Shown piece by piece: positions 1 to 10,444 of a stretch of DNA of 64,000 nt. The DNA lies in IMG/VR virus record IMGVR_UViG_3300036668_000241, positions 1-64,000 of that record; one strand, written 5' to 3'. Numbering within the stretch: position 1 is the stretch's first letter; the number at the start of each line of letters is the position of its first letter. The position numbers and the translations under genes were made by a program. This DNA comes from a virus. The notes below the pieces were generated by a model. That model made no database searches. It was given only the letters and a program-made list of their open reading frames with translations, and was not told the origin of the DNA.

Positions 1-1340
1 TCAGTTCCAACACCCACACGAACAGGGGTACTCGCTGCACTAGCAGACAAAAGATCACCCTTGGTAGTAAACACAGTCTTAGCGACAACATCCGAACTGT
101 TGGCTTTATCGGAAAGGTCAGAAACAACGATAGCCCCTTGCATACTGCTGTGGAATTGGCACGCATAGTAAAGATTTGCAGGTGCATCGAAAGGGACTTC
201 AAAAATAATAGTGCCCACAGCGGCTCCATTATTCGTCACGCCAGTGCTATAGATATTGCCTGAGCTGTATGCTCCAGGAACTGTTTGAATCCAAAATGGA
301 TGGCCAGAGGCATTAATATTAAAAATGTAACGATGACCACGAGTAAGGACAAGTGTTGGGTTGCTTGCACCATTAATAACATAGTTATCAGAGCCACTAT
401 TTGTTATTGTATAGGTAACAGCACCGGCTGGACCTGTAGGTCCTGAAGGACCTAATGCTCCAGTTGGACCGGTTACTCCAGCAGGACCAGTAGCACCCGT
501 TTCGCCGTTTGCTCCTACAGGTCCTGTGGGACCTTCAACACCCGTAGCTCCAGTAGGTCCTGTCGGACCACTTCCTGGGCCAGTCGGACCCAGAGGACCA
601 GTGGGTCCTGTAGAACCAGTACCTACAGGCCCAGTAGGTCCTGTTGAACCAGTGGGTCCAAGTGGTCCAACAAAAGGTCCAACGTCATACCATTCTTGGT
701 TAAGGTCAGACCACACATACAAATCGTTTCCAATAATGTATGCGTCCCCGATATTACCTACAGGAACGTCTCCCTCAAGGAATTCAAGAGTTGCGTAGGA
801 CCCCAAAACAGAGACACCTGATCCCTGAGAACCCGTGGGTCCTGTCGGTCCTACCCCTCCAAGAGGCCCAGTCGGTCCGGTAGGACCATCGCCAACATAA
901 GCAACTTGTTGCCACTCGTTTCCGGTGTAAAACTCAATTTCCCCAGTATCAGTGTCAATCCAAATATCTCCAACTTCAGAGAAGTCGGGGCGAACTTGGC
1001 TGTAAGTAATATTAGAGTTTCCTGCATTCTCGTATGCCAAAGACGCGGAAAAAGCAATATCACTTGTGCTACTAGCTACAATAATTTGATCGCCAACATC
1101 TACAGCAAATCTAAAGGTCTCAAAGACTTGCCCACCAGATACAGTCAAGCTAGACGCCTGATACACCCGAACTGTTTCAGAGCCTCCACCACTTGCTGGG
1201 TCTATGTAAATGGTGACAAAGGCTTCGTTCAGACTTTTGTTTGAGGCGATAACAGAAGCAACTCCTGTTGTATCAACAGTAGTAAGAGTAGTAGCTTGAG
1301 CTGCTAAAGGAGTAACTGCTCCAAGTCTTTTTACAGGCAT
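1..1340 (-). CDS. Collagen-repeat tail fibre with a cupredoxin-like domain (C-terminus cut by window edge)
   Basis: The frame starts at an ATG that shares one base with the stop of the upstream gene (TAATG) and stays open to base 1, so about 446 residues are visible and the C-terminus is missing. Residues 1-120 resemble the neighbouring 174-aa protein (shared FETFRFA...GD and SFSA elements). They are followed by a [11 protein letters not shown] module, GPTGPTG collagen repeats interrupted by a GDAYIIG module, and a beta-rich domain at about 306-408. In that domain GHPFW supplies H347, and CxxHxxM supplies C394, H397 and M400, the ligand set of type I copper (cupredoxin) sites. The visible end has the TTKGDLL motif common in phage tail fibres. 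Role as a host-recognition fibre is inferred; copper binding is a prediction. Confidence 0.85.
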   Translation of the reverse strand, partial: MPVKRLGAVTPLAAQATTLTTVDTTGVASVIASNKSLNEAFVTIYIDPASGGGSETVRVYQASSLTVSGGQVFETFRFAVDVGDQIIVASSTSDIAFSASLAYENAGNSNITYSQVRPDFSEVGDIWIDTDTGEIEFYTGNEWQQVAYVGDGPTGPTGPLGGVGPTGPTGSQGSGVSVLGSYATLEFLEGDVPVGNIGDAYIIGNDLYVWSDLNQEWYDVGPFVGPLGPTGSTGPTGPVGTGSTGPTGPLGPTGPGSGPTGPTGATGVEGPTGPVGANGETGATGPAGVTGPTGALGPSGPTGPAGAVTYTITNSGSDNYVINGASNPTLVLTRGHRYIFNINASGHPFWIQTVPGAYSSGNIYSTGVTNNGAAVGTIIFEVPFDAPANLYYACQFHSSMQGAIVVSDLSDKANSSDVVAKTVFTTKGDLLSASAASTPVRVGVGT

Positions 1341-1864
1341 TATTCGGTTACCGTTACCCTTCTCCATCCTTGAGATGTGTAGACCTCAAGTGTATCAAAT
1401 TCAGTGTTGAACCGAACATATCCTACCTCAGGTGAGGGATTTCTAAAAGCAGTAAGTCCTTTATCCAAAATTATTGTGTTATCTACTCCCCGAATAATTT
1501 TATTGGTAAAGGTTTGTGGTAGTCCTGCTTGATCTACAACGTCGTCTTGAAGAAGTCCATTGGCGCTAAAAGAAGCTTCTCCATTAGAGCTTCGTATGAT
1601 GAGAGTGTCTCCTGGGTTGGTAGCAAATCTAAATGTTTCGAATGTACCTCCCACGCCAAGTATAATATTTGATGCTAAATACGCATACTGACTGTCTAGT
1701 GTTGCTCCCGATGGGACAAGATATATTGTAGCTTTTGTCACAGGGGTAGCCGTGATTGCTGTGTTTGTAACAATTACTGAAACTAAATAGTGAGCGGTAA
1801 ATGAAACCAGAGGAGTGCTTACGTTTTGCTCTGGTTGACTTACTCCAAGACGTACGATTGCCAT
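1340..1864 (-). CDS. Tail-fibre-associated protein
   Basis: A 174-residue protein. I chose the ATG at 1864 because an AGGAGG lies 4 nt upstream and the preceding gene stops at 1873; a longer frame to 1894 would overlap that gene. The middle part ([10 protein letters not shown]...GDTLII...SFSANG) is paralogous to the N-terminus of the next gene. The C-terminus ([21 protein letters not shown]) is the short phage fibre motif of the form G-x-x-R-F/Y-N-T...E-x-Y-x-x-x-x-W. It lacks collagen repeats. It probably forms a connector or a short head-binding module in the same fibre complex. The function is inferred from motif and position only. Confidence 0.75.
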   Translation of the reverse strand: MAIVRLGVSQPEQNVSTPLVSFTAHYLVSVIVTNTAITATPVTKATIYLVPSGATLDSQYAYLASNIILGVGGTFETFRFATNPGDTLIIRSSNGEASFSANGLLQDDVVDQAGLPQTFTNKIIRGVDNTIILDKGLTAFRNPSPEVGYVRFNTEFDTLEVYTSQGWRRVTVTE

Positions 1865-1872
1865 AGTGCCTC

Positions 1873-4800
1873 CTACGCCTGGGCCTCGGACCATGACATC
1901 TTAGCGGAACTGAGCGTCTCGTTTCCTGTGAGACGAGCTACCGCAATAGTGATGATGTCAGGACCATCTGGGAATACTGAGTCGCCGCCAAGAATTGAGT
2001 TTGATAGTTCGAACAGATCACTAACGCTAACCGTAGTGGACTGCTCTTCTCCTTGGTTTCCAGAAGCCTTGAAGTTGTAGACCTGAACACCTCCAGAAAC
2101 AGTGTCGTTAGATGTATGTTCAATTACCTGAACCAATGACGGTGCATCTACTCCAACAAAGTTAAGGTTGTTGAGTCGTCCATTGAGAAGCAACTTAACG
2201 TCAATCAGTTGGTTGCTCTGAACTCCAATTTCGTTCAGTCTCAACTGCATTCGGTTAATAATGTCTCGATCTCCAAGCTTTCCGGTTAAACCTTCTGAAA
2301 CAGAAGGGCTGAGACGGAGAGAAAGAAGCGGCTGGTAGTTGGCACCAGAGGTGTTGTTTAAGGTTCCAGCTGGTGACAATCGATATGTTGACTGTGAGTT
2401 TCCAGAGTTAAGGAAGTCAATAACGTTATTGAGTGCCAGTGATCCTACTCCTGGGTTGTAGCCCGTGAAAGAGAAAGTAAAGTTAAAATTACGATACGTA
2501 AATGTCGTAGCTCCAGTACTGGTAATTTGATGTACACCGTTAACTGCTTGATGCAGAACGTTAGTAGTTGGTACGTAGACAAAAATCCATTGATTAGTGC
2601 TGAATCCGTGAGCAGCTGACGTAGTAACGCTTACTGTAAATCCTGACTTTGAAATACTTGTAATTGTTGGAGCGGATACTTCAGAAGAAGCTTCGGTGTT
2701 AAGCAAAGCAATGTTGTTAGAATCAAGAACTCTTGTAAAGTACAATGCTTCGTTTTGTAGATTGTTAAACGCATTCAATCCAACAGTTCTTGTGACAGGG
2801 TTTTGAGTATTAACCTGTGGAAGACCGTTTGTTCCAATTCCCAGGAATTGAACAGCATCTCCAGTTGCAAATCCGTGAGACGGAATATTGATAACGTCGT
2901 ATCGAGCGTCTAAAGCAGTTGATCCAAACGTCTTTGAAGTAGTTCCACCAATATTCAGAGTCTGGCTAGACTTGGTAAACAAGTACGCCTTGTCATCGTC
3001 AAATCTACCGTCCATGATGACCGATGTTCCCCAGTGGAACAATGATGGAATGTATGACGGATTATCGAATGTCGTGACTTCGTATCGAGCCGGAAGGTTA
3101 CCGGATCGGAAGTAAGACTCGAATTGAATGTTGTTATGAGTAAACTCATGTGTGTACTGGACTTCACCGTTTGTAGTCTTAAAACCAAAGCGAATTTTTC
3201 CAGCGCCGTACCATGAATAGTCCATGTAGATCATTTGAATCTTAGAAAGATCAAGATCGTATCCTGTAGGACCAGTCCCATCACATGGGTCAATAGACCA
3301 GTCTTCTTGAGGAACTTTTGTATCAATTGTCTTTGTTGCAATAATTCCAGTCTTAGCGGGAGTAAACGAGTGAGGAGCACCTGTTCCTGTAGAAGAAATA
3401 CTTACAGTTGTTAGCGTGTTTGGAGACGGCTTTAGCCTAAACGTATTACTACTAATAACGTCAACGTAATACGTACGACCGTTTACCATTCCTCCGATAG
3501 GATTACCGTCAATAGAGTTATATATAACTGGAATATTTTGTGTATATCCATGACTAATAATTGTATATATATTTGTAGACGGATTAACTACCGTTGTAGG
3601 ATTAAACTCTTGCTCATTACCTGAAGCGCCCTTGTACTCAGGCTTAATAGTAAGTCTAGAGTCTGAAAGAATGTTAGCAACCTTGTATGTCATACCTCGC
3701 AGGACGATACTGTCTCCGGCCTCCACCTGCGTAGTAAAACTGGTGTTAGTGCCAAACACAAACTCTGATCCCTTAAGAGCAGCTAAAGTTCCAGCAATCT
3801 GCTGTGTTGAAGAGCGACGAACTGCGTAAAGTTTTTGACCATCAAACTCGTAAAACATTCCGTTTTGAAAGTCAAACATACCTGCTCGGAGGGCTCCATT
3901 TTGCCATGCATCAACATGAAGCCTTGGGAACCCATATGCTTTCGACTCATTGATGTTATTGGTAGCAATAACTGTGAGATTGAATGAGTCAATAACAGAA
4001 ACCTGAAAAGTCCCATTAAAGACCTGAGAAATAACTTCACTAGAATCCAAAGCATCATCAATACGACAAGACAATCCATTTATTAAACCGTGGGGTCTAC
4101 GAGTCCGAATCTGAATAACATTTGATGAACCAACTTGGAAGGCTGCTTCAATGTCGATACTAGGCTTAAAGTTAATAGCCGCAGATGTCTGAATACCTTT
4201 ACCTGACTGGTAACGGAAGTACTTACGAGTCTGGCGAATAATAGAGCCATACCATGTTCCAGATCCTGTGGACATTTCTACGCCGCCGTCAAATGGACGA
4301 TGCAGTGAGTATCCCTGAGGACGGACATACACAAAGGTTGGATATGAATAGGCAATGTCTATGTATTCAGATGTGTATGATCTGTCTACAGTAATTTGAC
4401 TATCCGAACCGATAGCAGCAATAGTTCTCACAATTGGCGGTGCTGCAGTTATTTTTCCTACGTAAAGCTGCAGTCCTGACCCTTGATTAGAAAAGTCTAC
4501 AGCGTTTGTTCCAGCGATAGCCTCTGTTCTTAAGTTGTGAAGTGTTACTTGATTACTACTAGATGTCGTAACAGTTCCCGTTACTACAGCATTACCAATA
4601 TTTCCACCAAAAGACACTACTCTAAATTGGGTAGCGCTGACAATAGATCGAACAACGTGTAGTCCGTTGAATACTTCTGGGTTTACTCCAGTAATGTCAG
4701 CTACGGTTATTACGTTTCCAACTTGATAGTTGTGATTTGCAGACGTAGTAAACGTAATTTGATTGCTTGTTCTATCTCTAGCAGTCAGGTTAAGTACTGT

Positions 4801-7800
4801 TTCATCTGGAAGTCTATTGATGTAGTAGTAGTAACCCTCAACCAGAGGACTTGGAGCAACACCACCACTTCCGGATTGCTCTGCAAGACCAGAGGTCTGT
4901 GGCTCTGTAGAAAGGGTCAAAGATGTAGAGGCAACGTAAGTAAAGGTTGTAGTGTTTGACACGCTTATTGTGTACGTGCCTACAAACTCACTTACGGAAG
5001 AGCTACTAAGACCACTAATAATTACTGTATTTCCAGTAGTAAATCCATGAAGCTCGCCAGTGACAATTGTTCTGGTAGTGCCGGAGCTGGCAATAGTAAA
5101 GATTTCTCTACGACGACCCCCACTTCCAGGATTAAAGATTACTGAATCTCCTGTAATAAATGGGTGATTGTCCAACGATACGATGTCAGTTGACGTGTCT
5201 ACGTCTGTTGACTCAAAGTAAGACTTAGTTTCTGTGTCCTGTGGGAATAATCGGAATCTGTCGCCCACCTTCAGAATCTTGGAAAAGTCTGTACCGTCTC
5301 CAGTCACCAGAACAGAGTCAATTTCAGTAGAAACTGTTCCTGTTCCAGTAATTTGACCGTTAATTTGAAATGAGGTAAAGGTGTGATTAGTACCTGCACC
5401 GTAGCTAATAAGAATTACATCTACACCTGATGCTGCTTCTTCGGCAGTCCCTGCTAGATGAAAATAATCCTTGTTAATAACAATAACAAAATAATCTTCT
5501 GCGTCTGTTAGCCCACCAATATCCGTTCCGCCCTCAGATGAGTACGTAACTTTAGTTCCCGTAAGGAACCCATGTGAAGGAACTTTTATACTATTTTCGG
5601 TGAGATCCACCGTAAATCTTGGGTTAAATGTTTTAACAATTTCTGGAACAGACCCATTTGCTAGTACCTCAAAAGTATTTGCATTTGGAACGTTTGTAAT
5701 TGTGTACGTTCCGTCAGGAGTTCTGATGAGAGACTTTAATATATGACGTCCAGTAGGTATTGTTACTCTGGTCAAATCAATAGCAATACCGTTTGTTGCA
5801 TTATTAGATGTATTAGCAAGTTTTAATGTATTTCCATCTACAGGAATTGTATAGTATGGAGTAGCTGTAGTAAGGCCACCTATTTCTGTTTCTCCACCAG
5901 TGTCGTACTCAACTAGTTCACCTAGCGAGAATCCATGATCAGGGATAGTAATCGTATTGTTGTCATAATCAATTGATGTCGTAATAATTTCTTGACTACC
6001 AATTCCAACATTAGTAATATCAGGGAATACTGTTAAAGCTGAATCAGAAGCAAGTCTGATAATGCTGTCATCTAGTTTTTGTACATAGTACGTGTCTCTG
6101 TTATTAAGGCCACCAATTTTTGTATTGGAGTCTAGGGATGCAATATACCCACCAGATGCAACTTCTACAAGCTCTACAAATCCTGTTTTGATTGTCTTGG
6201 GAACTGTATTGAGCGTAGTAGTTCCAGTAGCAACAGCCGACTGAACTGTCTGTACTTGAATTGTTCCAGTTACTGAGGCACCTGCTACAGTACCTGAATC
6301 CGGAGTAAAGAATTGGACTCGGTTAGCTGCAGGAATTGCAGTAATTACATGAGTTCCATTGAAAACTTCCGGGCTTGCGCCAGATATATTACTAATGGTT
6401 ATGCTGTTACCGACTCGCAGATTATGAGTTGTATTAAAGGTAATATCAGCAACGTTTACTGATCTGCTTCTTGACGTTACAGTGAATGTAGTGACGTTTA
6501 CTTGAGGAATTCTACTGACTGTAAAGGATCTGACAGTGGGAACAGAGGCAACTACGTAAGTTCCGTTAAAAATGTTTGGATTATCTGCAGAAATACTAGA
6601 AATAGTTACAGTACTTCCTACTTCAAATCCGTGATCAAATCTAGTATTGTACAAAGAAACAGTGTGTGATAGGAGTTCTCTTTCAGATATTGCTCTTTGG
6701 TACGTAGGAATAGACATTCTAATCTGACGAGGGGCAATGATAGAACCTGAAGCTCCAACGTTAGTGACAGTTCCTGATGTAGGAGTAGTAAAACGAACTC
6801 GGTTAGTTGCAGGAACTTCGGTAATTGTCCATGTTCCATTAAATATCTGAGGCTGCTGAGAACAGTTTGCAATACGAATTATTTCGCCAACATCAAGCGA
6901 GTGTGTGGTATTAAACGTTACATCTGCAACGTTACCTGATCTATTAACTGCAGATACGCTGAAGCTAGGAACTGTATTGAGAACTCTGGCCCTACGCATC
7001 AAACCTGTAACCGTTTGACGTGAGACAGTTATAGCTGTATCAGCATTATAGGTAAAAGTGGTGGCATTAGGCACACCAGAAACAATTAAATCACCAATAA
7101 ATTGACTACTGTCAGGTCCAGTAAGGTCTAATATACGTACTCTATCACTAGTGCTAAGTTGATGAGGATTATCTGTGTAGACAGTTCTTACAGTTCCAGA
7201 GCTTTCTCTGTCAATAATTCCTGTCTCGGAAGCAAAAAACATATTATCGTTACCAGAAACATTACGGAGATGCGTCCAGTTAGTGACACTTGACTCCATG
7301 TTGTGCTCTTCTGCGGTATTAATCCACAGGTTTGTATTACTGAAAAGTCTAACGTCTTGAAGTGATTTGTTGTTTCCTGCTGCCAAAAAGTTAAATGTAG
7401 TAGAGTTTGGAATAAAATCAACAACATAAGTTCCGTTAAACACATCCCTATTGGGACCAGTCATATTATTTATGTTTACTCGGTCGCCAACCTGAAGATT
7501 GTGACTAGCATTTGTATTGATTTGACCTCGGGTGCGTCTGGTCAAGTTTCTGTTGTTGATGTAGTTTCCGATAAGAGAAGTAAACCCAATAACATCAAAC
7601 TCTTGTGACTGGTTGTAGTTTGATTGAGGTAGTGGGTACCTAAATCTTGTGGAGCTTTCTATGTTATCAATTTGAGCAATCTGATGTACAGTGGCATTAG
7701 AGCTTAAAATATTTTCAGTCGAAATGGTGATCGACTCTTCCAGGTTAACTCCGCCATCAGCTCTTTGAGTTCCAACATATGTGAACTGATTGCTATTCTG

Positions 7801-10404
7801 TACGCCATTGATGTAGTACTCACCATTAAAGTACTGTCCGAACGGAGCGGGAACTCCCTCGACTAGAATAAGATATCCGCTTGGAAGGTTGTGGGGACGA
7901 TCAGTAACAATAGTCCTTGTCGTACCTGAGGATCTAATGCTTCTTAGTGTGAGTTTTCTAGTTTCGGTTACGTAGTCCCACTCGGAGTTTCTTATAGTGG
8001 TTACTCCTGATGGGGCATTTGTCGTACTAACTGTGAAGTTTTCTTCGCCAGTATATGTAAACTCGTTTGAAGTTGGAATACTTGTTACAAGGAATCCGCC
8101 ATTAAATCGTAGATTACTTGCTCCAGTAAAGCCTTCAACTTCAACCCACATGCCTGTTTGTAAGTTGTGAGTTGCTCCGGTGGTAAGGCGACGTGTCTGC
8201 CCCGAACTTGAGAATTGATTTACCGTCAGACTTGGAGTAGATATGGCCGGGCGAGAGAATTGATCAAATGTAACTCTTTGATTAGTGACCAGACCATGTG
8301 GGGTTGTTGTTGTTATATATCTATAAATACCGCTGCTCACAAAAACGCCTGCGATCTCAAGGTCTCTAGACTTTGCGTATACAACGGTCTGGCCTGACAC
8401 ATAGCCGTGGCTTGGCAAGTAGATAGAGTCTTCAAGAAGGTTAACAACAGTAAAGATAAAACTATGACCAGTTCCTGTTCCTGCAGTTTGCAGGTCAATT
8501 TCAGGACCATTAAGAGACTGACTTAGTTTAAATCTATTCTCATCAACAACTTCTTTAATGTAATAAGTAGCATTGTTTTGAAGAAGAACAACGTTAGTTC
8601 CTCCACCATTTGAGTATCTAACAGGCTGATTTGTTAAGAACCCGTGGTTAGGGATAGTTATTGTATTTGTGGAAATGTTTACAACAACACTACGGAATCC
8701 TTCAACACTTGCAGCGGAAGGACCTCTAAGATTTACCGTTGTAAAATCGGGATCAGGAGTAAGGCTTAGTTTGAAAGTGTAACTGTCTACGAGCTCTACA
8801 TAATAGACAGTAGATTGATTTAGATCTGCTACAGGAGTGCCTGTGTGGAAATAAGTAATTGCTTCTCCATTGAACAGACCATGTGGAGATGTTGTGTTAA
8901 TAGTTTCTCCGACGGTGTCTATTGTAAGAGGAACTAAAGCGTGAAAAGAATTTCCATTTTGTGAAACTTCTACTGCAGCCACGTCATTGGCAGCATCTTC
9001 TGCTGTTTCATGAAGTGTAAATCCAAACACAGAAGACTCAACTAGCTCAACAAAAACTTCACCCTCTACAGCACCAGTATTGTAGGCCGAAAGGTTTGTA
9101 ATTGACTGACCAAGAATTGTCGTTGAGTTTTCATAAAATCCACTAGATGTGGCAACGTTTGTTGCGGTTGGGAAAATATACGAACCGCCACCGCCACCAA
9201 CAGTTGACGAAGCTGTAGCGTTTGTTGCTCCACCACCGTACCCTCCAGCACCACCAGAGGATCCCCTGACTTGACCGTCCGACCCACCGCCTCCACCAAA
9301 GCCACCCCACGCGGAAGAAGTTCCTCCAGAAAATCCTCCTAGAAGACCGTTATTGAACCCGCCGCCTCCGCCGCCCACAGATGAGTTTCCTCCAGCCGAG
9401 AAAAAGCCACCGCCACCACCACCAGCGTTAATTCCTCCAGCACCGTTTCCGTTCTGTCCGCCTGTATATCCCTGAGCAGACGTTCCACCAATGGTGGTGA
9501 GTACGCCGTCACGCCCGCTATTAGCAGCTGCAGAAGAAGAACCACCGCCAGCAATAAAAAGTGGGATATTTCCTGCTTTACGAACTACAAAAGTTCCACC
9601 AGAGCTTGCGGCCCAAGCGAGGTTATTTGGAGGCAATTCTCCACGTTGCCCTACGGCAACAGTAATAGTTTCTCCTTTGTTAAGTCTAATACGTCCCTTA
9701 ACAATCGCTCCACCCCCAGGAAGTGATTGTCCTTGACGACCAGGGGATCCTTTGACGGTAAACTCATAAATTCCATCTGTGGGAACAGTCCAGTCCTGAT
9801 AGCCTTGATAAGATCCTTGAGCAAGGTAGTTTGTGGCCCAGGAAGCTCCGCCAGATGTGTAAGAGCTTTTAAGTTGACTAATAGTTGGACCTGTACGTCC
9901 AGTAGACCCAGCAGTGGTAAATGTATGTGACGTAAAAGTGTAGAGAGAAGATCCTCCAAGACCAGTAAGAAGGTTTTTTACGTAGTAAACCTGACCGGAC
10001 TGAATGCCATTTATTGGGTTCCCGGAGGTCAAATACCTGACTGCTTGTTGGTTTTTATAAGAGACAAAAGAGATATTAAACTGATTGTTAAAGACAAAGG
10101 GAAAGTTAAACGTAGAAGAGCCTGGAGAGAAATTAGTAATGTCAATAGGATCACCATCAGGTTCATCAGTAAACTGTATGGAAAATCCATCACTTAAGGT
10201 GTAATAGACCTCTCCTGAAGTGATTCCCGTTAAATCTCCTGTAGTTTCACGGAATACCCACGCAGTGTTGTTCGTAACCTCTGTAGGGTACGCCGTCCCA
10301 GCATCCCTGTTGGGGAAATAGATAAAGTCCTCGTCAAGGTTTACATTCACCTTTTGAAGGCTGTGTGTGCCTGCTCCACCTACGGCAGTAATATTGATTG
10401 CCAT
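1873..10404 (-). CDS. Giant repeat-rich virion adhesin (2843 aa) with a glycine-rich domain
   Basis: One uninterrupted frame of 2843 residues, the largest gene here. Most of it consists of two alternating degenerate beta modules. One has the pattern HGL/F..G..V.Y...GL....YYV......F.L; the other has HNL..G..V.I.N.TG...FNG...V..IP....F.Y. Such arrays are typical of large structural proteins of marine and freshwater phages. At about residues 203-420 there is a glycine-rich domain that opens with a DGIYEFTVKG strand and continues with GGGG-rich runs and hydrophobic strands, like the Gly_rich domain of ALK/LTK receptors. The C-terminus, after about residue 2100, is non-repetitive. It is followed 8 nt later by the 174-aa protein. 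It probably forms an extended fibre or baseplate appendage; no enzymatic motif is seen. Confidence 0.85.
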   Translation of the reverse strand: MAINITAVGGAGTHSLQKVNVNLDEDFIYFPNRDAGTAYPTEVTNNTAWVFRETTGDLTGITSGEVYYTLSDGFSIQFTDEPDGDPIDITNFSPGSSTFNFPFVFNNQFNISFVSYKNQQAVRYLTSGNPINGIQSGQVYYVKNLLTGLGGSSLYTFTSHTFTTAGSTGRTGPTISQLKSSYTSGGASWATNYLAQGSYQGYQDWTVPTDGIYEFTVKGSPGRQGQSLPGGGAIVKGRIRLNKGETITVAVGQRGELPPNNLAWAASSGGTFVVRKAGNIPLFIAGGGSSSAAANSGRDGVLTTIGGTSAQGYTGGQNGNGAGGINAGGGGGGFFSAGGNSSVGGGGGGFNNGLLGGFSGGTSSAWGGFGGGGGSDGQVRGSSGGAGGYGGGATNATASSTVGGGGGSYIFPTATNVATSSGFYENSTTILGQSITNLSAYNTGAVEGEVFVELVESSVFGFTLHETAEDAANDVAAVEVSQNGNSFHALVPLTIDTVGETINTTSPHGLFNGEAITYFHTGTPVADLNQSTVYYVELVDSYTFKLSLTPDPDFTTVNLRGPSAASVEGFRSVVVNISTNTITIPNHGFLTNQPVRYSNGGGTNVVLLQNNATYYIKEVVDENRFKLSQSLNGPEIDLQTAGTGTGHSFIFTVVNLLEDSIYLPSHGYVSGQTVVYAKSRDLEIAGVFVSSGIYRYITTTTPHGLVTNQRVTFDQFSRPAISTPSLTVNQFSSSGQTRRLTTGATHNLQTGMWVEVEGFTGASNLRFNGGFLVTSIPTSNEFTYTGEENFTVSTTNAPSGVTTIRNSEWDYVTETRKLTLRSIRSSGTTRTIVTDRPHNLPSGYLILVEGVPAPFGQYFNGEYYINGVQNSNQFTYVGTQRADGGVNLEESITISTENILSSNATVHQIAQIDNIESSTRFRYPLPQSNYNQSQEFDVIGFTSLIGNYINNRNLTRRTRGQINTNASHNLQVGDRVNINNMTGPNRDVFNGTYVVDFIPNSTTFNFLAAGNNKSLQDVRLFSNTNLWINTAEEHNMESSVTNWTHLRNVSGNDNMFFASETGIIDRESSGTVRTVYTDNPHQLSTSDRVRILDLTGPDSSQFIGDLIVSGVPNATTFTYNADTAITVSRQTVTGLMRRARVLNTVPSFSVSAVNRSGNVADVTFNTTHSLDVGEIIRIANCSQQPQIFNGTWTITEVPATNRVRFTTPTSGTVTNVGASGSIIAPRQIRMSIPTYQRAISERELLSHTVSLYNTRFDHGFEVGSTVTISSISADNPNIFNGTYVVASVPTVRSFTVSRIPQVNVTTFTVTSRSRSVNVADITFNTTHNLRVGNSITISNISGASPEVFNGTHVITAIPAANRVQFFTPDSGTVAGASVTGTIQVQTVQSAVATGTTTLNTVPKTIKTGFVELVEVASGGYIASLDSNTKIGGLNNRDTYYVQKLDDSIIRLASDSALTVFPDITNVGIGSQEIITTSIDYDNNTITIPDHGFSLGELVEYDTGGETEIGGLTTATPYYTIPVDGNTLKLANTSNNATNGIAIDLTRVTIPTGRHILKSLIRTPDGTYTITNVPNANTFEVLANGSVPEIVKTFNPRFTVDLTENSIKVPSHGFLTGTKVTYSSEGGTDIGGLTDAEDYFVIVINKDYFHLAGTAEEAASGVDVILISYGAGTNHTFTSFQINGQITGTGTVSTEIDSVLVTGDGTDFSKILKVGDRFRLFPQDTETKSYFESTDVDTSTDIVSLDNHPFITGDSVIFNPGSGGRRREIFTIASSGTTRTIVTGELHGFTTGNTVIISGLSSSSVSEFVGTYTISVSNTTTFTYVASTSLTLSTEPQTSGLAEQSGSGGVAPSPLVEGYYYYINRLPDETVLNLTARDRTSNQITFTTSANHNYQVGNVITVADITGVNPEVFNGLHVVRSIVSATQFRVVSFGGNIGNAVVTGTVTTSSSNQVTLHNLRTEAIAGTNAVDFSNQGSGLQLYVGKITAAPPIVRTIAAIGSDSQITVDRSYTSEYIDIAYSYPTFVYVRPQGYSLHRPFDGGVEMSTGSGTWYGSIIRQTRKYFRYQSGKGIQTSAAINFKPSIDIEAAFQVGSSNVIQIRTRRPHGLINGLSCRIDDALDSSEVISQVFNGTFQVSVIDSFNLTVIATNNINESKAYGFPRLHVDAWQNGALRAGMFDFQNGMFYEFDGQKLYAVRRSSTQQIAGTLAALKGSEFVFGTNTSFTTQVEAGDSIVLRGMTYKVANILSDSRLTIKPEYKGASGNEQEFNPTTVVNPSTNIYTIISHGYTQNIPVIYNSIDGNPIGGMVNGRTYYVDVISSNTFRLKPSPNTLTTVSISSTGTGAPHSFTPAKTGIIATKTIDTKVPQEDWSIDPCDGTGPTGYDLDLSKIQMIYMDYSWYGAGKIRFGFKTTNGEVQYTHEFTHNNIQFESYFRSGNLPARYEVTTFDNPSYIPSLFHWGTSVIMDGRFDDDKAYLFTKSSQTLNIGGTTSKTFGSTALDARYDVINIPSHGFATGDAVQFLGIGTNGLPQVNTQNPVTRTVGLNAFNNLQNEALYFTRVLDSNNIALLNTEASSEVSAPTITSISKSGFTVSVTTSAAHGFSTNQWIFVYVPTTNVLHQAVNGVHQITSTGATTFTYRNFNFTFSFTGYNPGVGSLALNNVIDFLNSGNSQSTYRLSPAGTLNNTSGANYQPLLSLRLSPSVSEGLTGKLGDRDIINRMQLRLNEIGVQSNQLIDVKLLLNGRLNNLNFVGVDAPSLVQVIEHTSNDTVSGGVQVYNFKASGNQGEEQSTTVSVSDLFELSNSILGGDSVFPDGPDIITIAVARLTGNETLSSAKMSWSEAQA

Positions 10405-10444
10405 CTACAAAAAACTCCTTTTCGACAATTGCATTCTACCGTAG

